Assembly (NCBI GenBank): GCA_944391635.1
Contig: CALXUL010000347.1
Span: 1 to 6,865, forward strand
Source of the DNA: an uncultured Clostridia bacterium
GTDB lineage: Bacteria > Bacillota > Clostridia > UBA1381
DNA: 6,865 bases
Direction: 5' to 3'
Position numbers and translations under genes: made by a program. The notes beneath the pieces were generated by a model. It did no database searches, was not told the origin of the DNA, and saw only the letters and a program-made list of their open reading frames with translations. Shown here piece after piece: positions 1-6,738 of this stretch (its first letter is position 1; every line of letters begins with the position of its first letter).

Positions 1-29
1 TTAGAAATGCTAGAATTTGAGTTGGTCAT
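1..29 (-). CDS. IS30-family transposase, N-terminal fragment cut by the window edge
   Basis: An ATG on the minus strand at 29-27 opens a frame reading MTNSNSSIS up to the window edge. A good Shine-Dalgarno sequence (AAGGA) lies about 8 nt upstream in the reverse complement of 38-44. Ser/Asn-rich starts like this, preceded by a short leader and an IS end, are typical of IS30-family (DDE) transposases of lactobacilli. The remaining protein, with its HTH and catalytic DDE residues, lies outside the window. Only nine or ten codons are visible, so the family call rests mainly on the leader and terminal sequence and cannot be tested by catalytic motifs. Confidence 0.55.
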
Positions 30-120
30 GAAGATCTTCCTTTCTTGATTTTTCGTCACTTCAAGTTTAGGTCTTCATGGCCTTTTTGTTTAACACTTAG
101 TGTTGCACTTCAATTTTAAA
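1..120 (-). mobile_element. Terminal part of an IS30-like insertion sequence
   Basis: Positions 30-120 are the non-coding leader between a transposase start (29) and the presumed terminal inverted repeat. The end contains the motif TTGAAGTGCAACACTAAGTG (minus strand, about 94-113), which I recognise as typical of Lactobacillus IS30-type ends. It includes a 13-bp palindrome AACACTTAGTGTT at 92-104. The exact outer boundary (about 112-123) cannot be fixed without the other end of the element. The transposase reads leftwards out of the window. Confidence 0.55.
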
Positions 121-123
121 TCC

Positions 124-140
124 GGGAAAAATTTTATCCC
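124..140. repeat. Short palindrome next to the IS30-like end
   Basis: The 17-bp sequence gggaaaaattttatccc is a palindrome about its centre base with a single mismatch. It lies immediately outside the presumed IS30 terminus. The rest of the gap between the IS30-like end and the transposase remnant (141-257) is AT-rich and holds no open frame or RNA gene that I can recognise. It is probably the 3' flank of the neighbouring degraded element. Confidence 0.4.
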
Positions 141-257
141 TTTTAATAGAGCAAATAAAATCCAAGTCAGTCTGAAAACAAAATTCAGTACATGACAAAA
201 TGAGTCTTCGCCTTTAATCGTTGGGTACAATTGATATACTTTATAAATAATTAATTA

Positions 258-629
258 TTATCTATGATTACAGAGCGCTTTACGGCAATCATATGGTTGA
301 TCGTTAATACAGAGCATAGATTGTTCGTATCAGTTTATGCATAGATGCAATAGCAGCTTTCTTGTAGCTTCTAGCTTCAGGAAGCTTTTTTTTGTGATCG
401 TAGTAATCCATGATATGACAAGATTGTGTGGGCCAGACGGTTTCCATTTGCCCAATAATTCAATATAAGATATTTCGGATAATAGCGTTATCGTGTTTTG
501 TAATTGATAAATGCTTGTCGACGTCTCCTGATTGTGATCTACCTGGATCATTTCAATAAAATTTTCTGCCAAGCCGTTTAGACTGCCCGTTTTTTGGATG
601 ACATCAAGTGCCCCACGTGCTTCATCTCA
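258..629 (-). pseudogene. Decayed IS110-family transposase (frameshifted, internally deleted)
   Basis: The fragments must be read in two frames. Codons 629-330 give ARGALDVIQKTGS...QLQNTITLLSEI, resembling the region before and at the start of the IS110 transposase C-terminal domain (PF02371 type). A second frame, about 411-310, gives YYDHKKKLPEARSYKKAA then IASMHKLIRTIYAL, the pattern of the extreme C-terminus of IS110 transposases. Skipping one base at about 309 returns to the first frame and reads INDQPYDCRKALCNHR to a stop at 258-260. The glycine-rich segment normally between LLSEI and the YY helix (roughly 50 residues) is missing, so there is a deletion as well as at least two frame changes. 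The N-terminal DEDD catalytic domain is absent. No functional protein is expected. The family call is moderately sure for the C-terminal part and weaker upstream. Confidence 0.6.
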
Positions 630-763
630 ACTTTTATTTTAAAGCAAAATAAAAGCGCTAGATACTCATTTCATCGAATGATCATCTAACACTAAGTTAA
701 TATGCTTTATAAGTTGCTTTTTCTTTGATTTTAAAAATAATACATGGCCAAAGCAGTTAGTAT
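630..763. other. AT-rich gap between transposase remnant and the lic operon
   Basis: No open frame of note is present. This is where the operon transcript should end, but I see no classical GC-rich stem followed by a T-run on the minus strand. The only strong structure is the AT-rich inverted repeat at 631-655. The transcript may therefore run on into the transposase remnant, or end at that weak hairpin. Confidence 0.4.
631..655. repeat. Perfect 10-bp inverted repeat, AT-rich hairpin
   Basis: CTTTTATTTT at 631-640 and AAAATAAAAG at 646-655 are exact reverse complements separated by a 5-nt loop (aaagc). The stem has only two G-C pairs and has no T-run after it on either strand, so it is a poor intrinsic terminator. 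It could be a weak 3' processing or stop site for the operon, which ends at 764, or an end sequence of the decayed mobile element. Confidence 0.45.
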
Positions 764-1117
764 CTACCAATTTCCTCGTTTAAAATGTTTCTTATCGGTA
801 GGATCTGGCTCCATTTTTAGCATATTAGGCTTAACATTCTTGATATTATCATACTTGGGTCCTATTGAAGCCATAAATATTTCATAAAACAGATATAATT
901 TCTGCCACTGAATAATAACTATCCACACCGCAACAATTGTACAGGACATTGCAATTAAAGATACTATTATGCTATAAAAAGAAGAATTAATAAGTGGCTG
1001 AAGAACATTCAGTATGCTCGAAATGGTTTGTAATATCGCAGCAATAATTATCATTTTATTATTAGGCTTTTTGGGTTTATCATGTTTTTTCTTCATATGC
1101 AATGAATTATTTTCCAT
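764..1117 (-). CDS. Small two-helix membrane protein of unknown function
   Basis: This is a 117-aa protein I do not recognise. The first about 21 residues are rich in Lys and Asn (KKKHDKPKKPNNK). Two hydrophobic stretches follow at about residues 22-44 and 46-70, then a polar Lys- and Pro-containing tail ending in HFKRGNW. By the positive-inside rule both ends should face the cytoplasm. I chose the ATG at 1117 because AGAGGG lies 10 nt upstream (1128-1133). A TTG at 1141 would lengthen it by 8 residues but would overlap the flippase and lacks such a site. It starts 7 nt after the flippase stop, and its ribosome site sits within the last flippase codons, so it is probably translationally coupled. 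It is a candidate accessory membrane subunit of the export or decoration machinery. No homologous family comes to mind and no catalytic motif is visible. Confidence 0.7.
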   Translation of the reverse strand: MENNSLHMKKKHDKPKKPNNKMIIIAAILQTISSILNVLQPLINSSFYSIIVSLIAMSCTIVAVWIVIIQWQKLYLFYEIFMASIGPKYDNIKNVKPNMLKMEPDPTDKKHFKRGNW

Positions 1118-1124
1118 TCTAATC

Positions 1125-2627
1125 TTACCCTCTTCCACCAAATCTACTCCTAATATTCCCCAATATTTCTAGAACTAATCGTTCCTTCAACACGAGCAAA
1201 GTTATTCCATATACCCCAAAATATGCAATACCTACACATATGCAATTTATAAAACTAGATTTTAAAGAAAGCGTCAGACCACTAGAAAATAATATTGGAA
1301 AATGAACAGTATACAATAATCCCAATACAAGTACGGCAGCAATATTACCTATTAATATTTTACAAACATTTTCCCAATCCAATACATTGTGTAATTTCTT
1401 TTTCAGCGCTATACAGTGGATTACAAATACACTACACTCTGCAACAACTGTTGATATTGCTGCACCTATACCGCCAATAATTGGAATTATCATTAAATTA
1501 ATTCCAGCATCAAGAACAGCACCCACTATAGATCCAACTAATACCCACTTTTCCATTTTTAATGGGATTAACATTTGCCAAGCGGTTACACTACTTAATC
1601 CCACAAAAATAATAGCAGGAATTAAACATTGTAAAATTATGCCGGCTCTTTCATATCCTTTACCAGCTAATACAAAAATAACTTGATCAGCTTCCAAAAA
1701 GAAATAAATTGCTAATGGAATAGATATTAAAAGTACAAAATTAAATGATTTTTTAATTAGTTCATTAAATTTTGTAATACCATTATGATTCAAATAATAA
1801 GTAATACGTGGCAACATTACTGCTCCTAAAGAAGTAATAACACTAGTTAAAATATTCTCGATCTTTATAGTTGCTGAGTAATATCCGACTTCCTTATTAT
1901 TAGTCATAAATCCTAACATTACTTGATCAAGATTAGTATAGATAACCGTCATTGCACTATATAAAAATAACGTAATAATAGGCTTCAAATGTGGTTTAAG
2001 GTCCAGCGAAACATGAAAGTCAAAATGAGCATAATCACGTAACTTAATAATATTTAAGAAATTAGACCCAACATTGCCTATAACAGTAATGCCAGCATAT
2101 ATAATATAATCTTGTGGATTATGTACGAACAAAAACATTAATACTATTGCTATTACTTTAAATGCTAGATTTCTTGCAGTAATATAATCATATTGCTCTA
2201 TTCCTTGGTAAAACCAATCAACTCCAAATGTAGTAAAAATTATTTGAACGGAAGTGATTGCAATCAAAGTGGCATCTTTTCTAAAATTAGGAACAATTAA
2301 AACCAATAATAGTAATAATGTATAACTTAATATGGTAAAAAGTGTATTTATTATAACTAATTCAGTCAAAGCCCTATTTAATTTGGTTTGATCATCACGA
2401 ACTTCAGCTACTTTTCTAACACCATAGGATGGAATTCCCATTGCAGCTAATAATGAAAAATAGCTAATAACTGATGCAGCAAATGCAATTTTACCATTTG
2501 GTGCAGGCCCTAATACTCTAGAAACATAGGGAAATGTAATTAATGGAAATATAAATCCCGAAATGGTCAACAAAGCATTCATAAAAAAATTATATTTTAT
2601 TGAGTGAATTTTTATTTTCTTATTCAT
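1125..2627 (-). CDS. Polysaccharide / teichoic acid flippase (Wzx/TacF type, PST family)
   Basis: This is a 500-aa integral membrane protein with roughly 12-14 hydrophobic segments, the normal size for lipid-linked oligosaccharide flippases of the MOP superfamily. The N-terminus reads IKYNFFMNALLTISGF, then FPLITFPYVSRVLGP at about residues 27-41 and a segment with GIPSYGVRKVAE. That order (NFL..L....P.IT.PY.SRVLG) is the hallmark of RfbX/Wzx-type proteins of Gram-positive capsule and teichoic acid loci. It should move an undecaprenyl-linked glycan across the cytoplasmic membrane. Its position behind choline activation and uptake genes recalls pneumococcal TacF, which exports choline-bearing teichoic acid chains, but family membership alone cannot separate an EPS flippase from a TacF homologue. 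It lies 43 nt after the transporter stop with a weak ribosome site (AGAAA), so it may be less well translated than the genes before it. The gap has no evident terminator. Confidence 0.88.
   Translation of the reverse strand: MNKKIKIHSIKYNFFMNALLTISGFIFPLITFPYVSRVLGPAPNGKIAFAASVISYFSLLAAMGIPSYGVRKVAEVRDDQTKLNRALTELVIINTLFTILSYTLLLLLVLIVPNFRKDATLIAITSVQIIFTTFGVDWFYQGIEQYDYITARNLAFKVIAIVLMFLFVHNPQDYIIYAGITVIGNVGSNFLNIIKLRDYAHFDFHVSLDLKPHLKPIITLFLYSAMTVIYTNLDQVMLGFMTNNKEVGYYSATIKIENILTSVITSLGAVMLPRITYYLNHNGITKFNELIKKSFNFVLLISIPLAIYFFLEADQVIFVLAGKGYERAGIILQCLIPAIIFVGLSSVTAWQMLIPLKMEKWVLVGSIVGAVLDAGINLMIIPIIGGIGAAISTVVAECSVFVIHCIALKKKLHNVLDWENVCKILIGNIAAVLVLGLLYTVHFPILFSSGLTLSLKSSFINCICVGIAYFGVYGITLLVLKERLVLEILGNIRSRFGGRG
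1128..1133 (-). promoter_or_regulatory. Ribosome binding site deciding the start of the small membrane protein
   Basis: The minus strand reads AGAGGG followed by 10 nt and then ATG (1117-1115). The site overlaps the end of the flippase gene, whose stop is at 1125-1127, which favours the internal ATG over the upstream TTG and suggests coupling. Confidence 0.55.
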
Positions 2628-2670
2628 AATATTTCTAAATTACTTTTTTACTATCAACTTACTAATTCTA

Positions 2671-4182
2671 TTACAAACTTGTCTTCATACTATTAATCAT
2701 AAGTATATAAAAACTAATCACAATCAGCAACATCACAATTCCCGTTGGAAAAGCAGCAATGATCGCAACCGATTGAATATTAGTAAATGTTGTGCCCGTT
2801 AAGATTAATGCTAATGGCAATAAAACAAACACAATTGCCCAAAAGCCACGCATAAATCGGCTAGGTTCTTCAGATAATGCCAAATTTCTATAAGAGTATT
2901 TGGAAATTACCATAGTAATAGAATCAAAAACTGTTGAATAAAGACCGATCATAGCAAGAATCAACCAAATTAACCCTACTTGATAATGATTCATCGTTTT
3001 CATTAACAATACAATTACATCAGCATAGCTATCGCCATTATTAATCAATTTTACTGCATTAATTACCCCAGAAATTTGTCTCGAAATGCCGAAATTACTC
3101 AAAATAAAAAACGACAAATATGTTCCTAACAATCCCCAGAAATAGCCACCAAAAATCACATTTCGGATAGTTCGTCCTTTACTGATACTCCCAATAAAAA
3201 ATGGTGTAGCAACACACCAAACCATCCAATATGCCCAATAGTATACTGTCCAATTTTGAGTAAAATGTGCATTCTCAACTGTTGCTGCCATAGGAATAAA
3301 CTTAACTATCAAATTACCAAAAGCTTTAGCGCTTGATCCTATAATAAAATTAGCATTTCCACTATCAAATAAAATAAACAATAATAATAAGCCTAAAAAG
3401 CTAAAGGCAATTATTGATAATTGAGAAACTGCCCTCATTCCTATTATTGAAGCAATTAGATAAATAGTAACTATTAAAATAATTAATCCTACAGACAAAA
3501 TTTTAACATTACTAAAACCTGTCATCGCCTTAACAGCTGCAGTTAATAACGGCATCGACATTGAAAAAGTAGTTGCAGTAGCAGCAATCAGGGAAAAAAT
3601 CGCCACTAAATCTATCACTTTGCCTAGCCAACCGTCAATTAATTTGCCAAATAATGGGCGACAAGCCTCTGAAAACTTCTGCTTGTTGTTCTTAATAACA
3701 TATATCATATAGCCAAAAGCAACAGCTAACATAATATAGAAAGACCACGCTATTGGTCCCCAATGAAATAGTGAATACGTCAGCGATAAGTTAAGAGAAT
3801 CAGGCGAATTTTTAACTAATGGCTCATCAGCATACATCATCCATTCACATAAAGAATAAAAGATGATATCGGCTGACATCGTAGATGTAAAAATCATCAT
3901 TCCCCACTTTAAAGTGGAGTATTCTGGCCGATCTTGTTTATCACCTAATTTTATTTTGCCCCACTTGGTAAATCCAAGAAATAATGTACTAAGTAAAAAT
4001 AATATTCCTACTATTAAATAGTAGTACACCAGCTTACTTGTCAAAAAGTTACGGCAATTTTGTAAAAAAGTATGCGATTCAGCCGGACAGCTTATTAAAA
4101 TCGCACTTAAAATGATTACCGCTACGATCGGAATAATTACTAATATCCAATCTATCTTTTTCAAATTATCTTTGGAAAACAT
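2671..4182 (-). CDS. BCCT-family transporter, probably for choline or a related trimethylammonium compound
   Basis: This is a 503-aa protein with about 12 membrane segments, the size and layout of the betaine/choline/carnitine transporter family. The family signature NWTVYYWAYW is at residues 310-319 (canonical DWT.FYWAWW), followed by SKGRTIR at 334-340. The first conserved loop has KLGDKQDRPEYSTLKW (78-93) and FHWG is at 139-142. The segment after PEYSTLKW, normally containing GMGIG, reads FTSTMSADIIFYSLCEW (98-114). Loss of these glycines recalls the CaiT-like, sodium-independent branch rather than Na+-coupled BetP. The start at 4182 lies 5 nt after the licC stop, with AGGG about 8 nt upstream. 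Pneumococcal and Haemophilus lic loci use LicB here, so this gene probably supplies the choline substrate. Carnitine, betaine or another quaternary amine cannot be excluded from sequence. Confidence 0.9.
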   Translation of the reverse strand: MFSKDNLKKIDWILVIIPIVAVIILSAILISCPAESHTFLQNCRNFLTSKLVYYYLIVGILFLLSTLFLGFTKWGKIKLGDKQDRPEYSTLKWGMMIFTSTMSADIIFYSLCEWMMYADEPLVKNSPDSLNLSLTYSLFHWGPIAWSFYIMLAVAFGYMIYVIKNNKQKFSEACRPLFGKLIDGWLGKVIDLVAIFSLIAATATTFSMSMPLLTAAVKAMTGFSNVKILSVGLIILIVTIYLIASIIGMRAVSQLSIIAFSFLGLLLLFILFDSGNANFIIGSSAKAFGNLIVKFIPMAATVENAHFTQNWTVYYWAYWMVWCVATPFFIGSISKGRTIRNVIFGGYFWGLLGTYLSFFILSNFGISRQISGVINAVKLINNGDSYADVIVLLMKTMNHYQVGLIWLILAMIGLYSTVFDSITMVISKYSYRNLALSEEPSRFMRGFWAIVFVLLPLALILTGTTFTNIQSVAIIAAFPTGIVMLLIVISFYILMINSMKTSL

Positions 4183-4187
4183 CCTTA

Positions 4188-4898
4188 TTACCCTATCGAT
4201 CTATAGCTTGAATCAATCGCCTTTAATTCATCTAAACTATCAATTTCTACAATATCACCTGGATCTACTTGATGAACAAATAAATCAAACTTATCAGGAT
4301 ACTTAAACATTGATACATCATCCCAATAAATATCATAATTCTTAGCCTGAAACTCTTTTTCAACTAATTTTCTTAATTTTTCACTATCTTCTGCAGTCCA
4401 CTTAGATACACTATAGAGACGATAGCCCTTTTGTCCGCCATCACGATCACAAGAGACTACTCTACCATTATCATCAGGATGCATAATCCATTCATCAGTC
4501 CATTTATTCACCCATGAACCTGCATATCCTGATTTATTAAATGCTGGATCTAGCACATCTAAATTATTAATTAATTGATCACCGTCAAGGATGATAGTAT
4601 TTTTCAGTTCATTGCGAGCTACATATAATGAAGAAAGATTATTATACTTTTGATAATAAGGATTATTGATTAACTTTACTCCAGAATATTTGTTAGCTAA
4701 AAAATCAAATTTATCAGCTAAATAGCCAGTAACGATTGTAATATCAGTTATTCCATTTTTGTGCAATCCTTGAATAATTGTTTCAATCATTCGCTTGCCA
4801 TTCACCTTGACTAATGGCTTAGGAATCTCATTGGTCAATGGTCGCATTCTAGTTCCTAGCCCTGCCGCCATAATAATTGCATTCTCCACTTTAGGCAT
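4188..4898 (-). CDS. licC: CTP:phosphocholine cytidylyltransferase (LicC type)
   Basis: This is a 236-aa single-domain nucleotidyltransferase, close to the length of pneumococcal LicC. It should convert CTP and phosphocholine to CDP-choline in the cytoplasm. The nucleotide-binding signature AAGLGTRMRPLTNEIPKPL is at residues 11-29, with the conserved Arg and the Lys of PKPL. GITDITIVTGY is at 49-59, NNLSSLYVA at 86-94, the metal-binding aspartate region IILDGD at 102-107, TDEW at 134-137, YWDD at 191-194 and VEIDSLDEL at 217-225. Each block has a matching block in the LicC I know (NNFYSLYL, VIDADN, TNEW, YWDN, YEIDS). The start overlaps the end of the upstream gene by 8 bp and has GGAG 7 nt upstream (4906-4909), implying translational coupling. 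Phosphoethanolamine or another phosphoalcohol is possible as substrate, but phosphocholine fits best given the LicA-like kinase beside it. Confidence 0.9.
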   Translation of the reverse strand: MPKVENAIIMAAGLGTRMRPLTNEIPKPLVKVNGKRMIETIIQGLHKNGITDITIVTGYLADKFDFLANKYSGVKLINNPYYQKYNNLSSLYVARNELKNTIILDGDQLINNLDVLDPAFNKSGYAGSWVNKWTDEWIMHPDDNGRVVSCDRDGGQKGYRLYSVSKWTAEDSEKLRKLVEKEFQAKNYDIYWDDVSMFKYPDKFDLFVHQVDPGDIVEIDSLDELKAIDSSYRSIG

Positions 4899-6660
4899 TA
4901 TTCTTCTCCAGATAATCTAAAACTAACTTGCTGTACTCCTTGGCATAACGATATTGCGCTATTGAATATGCACCAAAGTCTAATCCTAACGATTGCTTAT
5001 ATTCACACCAATTGCTCCACAATAATCCGCCAACTGCAGCATAAGCATAAATCTTATATCGGGTAATTTCATCACAATTATTTTGATAATAAATATCAAT
5101 CAATTTATCAAATTGCTTTCGATCATATCCAGCATAAATCGCATACATTGCAATATCTAGATCAGGATCCTGCATCCCAGCATATTCCCAATCGATTAGA
5201 TAAATTTCCCCATTCTGATCAATTAAAAAATTATCAGCATTGGCATCTATATGACACAAACTCCACTGTTTTATATTATCTAGAATAAATGGTTTTAATT
5301 TCATGACATTTTCTTTAGTTATCATAAAATCTTTATATTCAGAAGGCTCATTACGTAATGATTCATAAAAATCAATCTGCTTCCAAATATCAAACTCATG
5401 GTGCACTTGATAATTTTCTTGATGAAATTTACGCAATAAATTCATACACTTAGTGACATCATCCCAGTCATTAGCATCGCTATTGCGTGTATCTTCAAGA
5501 AATTCAGATAATTTATATCCATTGTTGGGGTTAAGATAGAGGATGTTTTCGGTGTATGGTTCATCCCTTACTTGTTGATAGACATCGTATTCTTCTTTAC
5601 GATCAATCAACTTATCAGTTCCTTCACCTGGAATACGCATAATATAGCGTTTATCATTACATTTAAAGCTAAAAGAACGATTAGTCATGCCCTTTTTTAG
5701 AGTATGAATATTATGGATTTCTGTTTTATCTACCCTCAGTGCATTTTCAATGATCTTAATAGCCTCAGTTTTTAAATGATTAGAATGCGAGTCTAATTCC
5801 ATTAACTCCTCATAAGAGTTAATTTCAGCATGTTCGCTATTCGGAATAATACGACCATTAAGCAAGAATTGTTTCTTATCTACTAAAGCATCTTCCCAGA
5901 AAGAACCATACTTCTTCGCCTTAATCATCTCATCAAGGCGACTTGTTAATATTTCTGCATCATCTTGGTTTAAATAAGCAATTCCAATCATTCTATTACC
6001 AAAATCCTTAGTATATCTAACTTTAGAAGTCTTGGAAACACACCAACGTGAATGATCTGTTAATCTATCACTAAAAAGATACCATGAAGGGTCTTCTAAC
6101 GTTGAAAAAGGATTATCCTTAAACCAAATATCACAAGGTATAACATATCCATTAGCTAACCTATTTTTAGCTAGATATAACGAGTAAATATTATTTCTTG
6201 TTGAATAGTATGGATTAACAATTAAATCAACATCGTATTGATCGATTAGATACTCATAATGTTCTTTCATAAATCCAACTACAATTTTAATATCAGTTAT
6301 TCCAACTTCATGCAGTTGTTTAATAATTCGTTCAATTAATGGTTCACTATGAACTTCTAACAAGCCCTTGGGTTCTTCAGTATTAATTGGAACCATCCTT
6401 AAACCATATCCTGCAGCCAGGATAATAGCCCGCTTAGGATGATGTGAATTAATATATTTTTTTCCTTTTAAAGTTAAATTATCCTCAGATGAGATATAGC
6501 TTTTAGCTTTCAATTGATTAATCACTTGGTTTACTTTTCCAAGTGAATAATCGCTTATTAAAGATACTTTTCTTTGATTACTTTTTTTATTCATTACGAG
6601 GATTTTCAAAACAAGGATTTCATTTATATTCATTTGTTCATCTTTTTTATTTTTTTTCAT
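4891..6660 (-). CDS. licA: Winged-helix / LicC-like nucleotidyltransferase / LicA-type choline kinase fusion
   Basis: This is a 589-aa cytoplasmic protein with three parts. Residues about 11-72 look like a MarR-type winged helix (ILVLKILVMN ... VNQVINQLKAKSYIS ... LTLKGKKYI). Residues about 77-290 are a second LicC-like nucleotidyltransferase: AIILAAGYGLRMVP (78-91), EEPKGLLEV (95-103), NNIYSLYLA (156-164), VIPCDIWF (173-180), FWEDA (254-258), AEINSYEEL (278-286). Residues about 300-585 are a LicA-type kinase: LKKGMTNRSF (321-330), GEGTDKLIDRKEE (345-357), the phosphotransfer loop HIDANADNF (470-478), the metal motif YLIDWEYAGMQDPDLD (487-502), and near the C-terminus WSNWCEYKQSLGLDFGAY. These match pneumococcal LicA blocks closely. 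The kinase should make phosphocholine from choline and ATP. The nucleotidyltransferase keeps the Arg, Lys and Asp positions but has PKGL for PKPL, so its activity is uncertain. The start is unsettled: neither ATG 6660 nor ATG 6633 (M10) has a clear ribosome site. The gene is first in the operon. Confidence 0.9.
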   Translation of the reverse strand: MKKNKKDEQMNINEILVLKILVMNKKSNQRKVSLISDYSLGKVNQVINQLKAKSYISSEDNLTLKGKKYINSHHPKRAIILAAGYGLRMVPINTEEPKGLLEVHSEPLIERIIKQLHEVGITDIKIVVGFMKEHYEYLIDQYDVDLIVNPYYSTRNNIYSLYLAKNRLANGYVIPCDIWFKDNPFSTLEDPSWYLFSDRLTDHSRWCVSKTSKVRYTKDFGNRMIGIAYLNQDDAEILTSRLDEMIKAKKYGSFWEDALVDKKQFLLNGRIIPNSEHAEINSYEELMELDSHSNHLKTEAIKIIENALRVDKTEIHNIHTLKKGMTNRSFSFKCNDKRYIMRIPGEGTDKLIDRKEEYDVYQQVRDEPYTENILYLNPNNGYKLSEFLEDTRNSDANDWDDVTKCMNLLRKFHQENYQVHHEFDIWKQIDFYESLRNEPSEYKDFMITKENVMKLKPFILDNIKQWSLCHIDANADNFLIDQNGEIYLIDWEYAGMQDPDLDIAMYAIYAGYDRKQFDKLIDIYYQNNCDEITRYKIYAYAAVGGLLWSNWCEYKQSLGLDFGAYSIAQYRYAKEYSKLVLDYLEKNNA

Positions 6661-6669
6661 AGTATGAAC

Positions 6670-6729
6670 ATTATAATATATTTTTTATAAAAAGTACTAC
6701 ACTATATACAAAATTTGCAGCGTTTTTAA
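6670..6729 (-). promoter_or_regulatory. Candidate promoter(s) of the lic operon
   Basis: The minus strand has two overlapping candidates. TATAAT at 6675-6670 is a perfect -10 box but has no good -35, and it lies only 9 nt before the ATG at 6660, so its transcript would be nearly leaderless. TATAGT at 6706-6701 with TTAAAA (6729-6724) 17 nt upstream gives a weaker pair and a leader of some 35 nt. An imperfect inverted repeat flanks the TATAAT box: ATAGTGTAGTAC (6705-6694) against GTTCATACTAT (6669-6659). It could be an operator. Choice between the candidates needs mapping of the 5' end. Confidence 0.5.
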
Positions 6730-6733
6730 AAAC
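6722..6733. repeat. Perfect 12-bp palindrome between the IS256 end and the lic promoter
   Basis: gtttttaaaaac is its own reverse complement. It lies 6 bp from the presumed IS256 terminus and overlaps the candidate -35 region of the operon. It could be a protein-binding site or simply part of the insertion target. Nothing more can be said from sequence. Confidence 0.4.
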
Positions 6734-6738
6734 TATCA

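Noticed and set aside
124..140. Palindrome as an IS30 target hot spot
   Set aside because: IS30 elements are known to prefer palindromic targets, but insertion would split the palindrome. Here it is whole beside the IS end, so it does not fit that model well.
366..393. Plus-strand AGCTTC...GAAGCT stem followed by eight T, resembling an intrinsic terminator
   Set aside because: No plus-strand gene precedes it, and the same bases encode the lysine-rich YYDHKKKLPEA stretch of the IS110 remnant. It is probably chance, though a role in blocking antisense transcription cannot be excluded.
687..700. AACACTAAGTT resembling the IS30 end palindrome
   Set aside because: Only a partial match without the flanking GTGCAACA portion; too short to support a second IS30 end.
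1295..1480. Second plus-strand open frame antisense to the flippase
   Set aside because: Same reasoning: it is contained in the flippase gene, short, and without start signals.
1387..1686. Plus-strand open frame of about 99 codons antisense to the flippase gene
   Set aside because: It lies wholly within the well-supported flippase gene, has no ribosome site that I can see, and its translation resembles no protein family. It is a by-product of the AT-rich coding strand.
2628..2670. Possible internal promoter before the flippase (TTGATA with AATATT 18 nt downstream)
   Set aside because: The -10 match is weak and abuts the flippase ATG, leaving no leader. The gap is more simply read as an intercistronic spacer.
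4112..4306. Plus-strand open frame spanning the licC/transporter junction
   Set aside because: It is antisense to two strongly supported genes and has no recognisable product.
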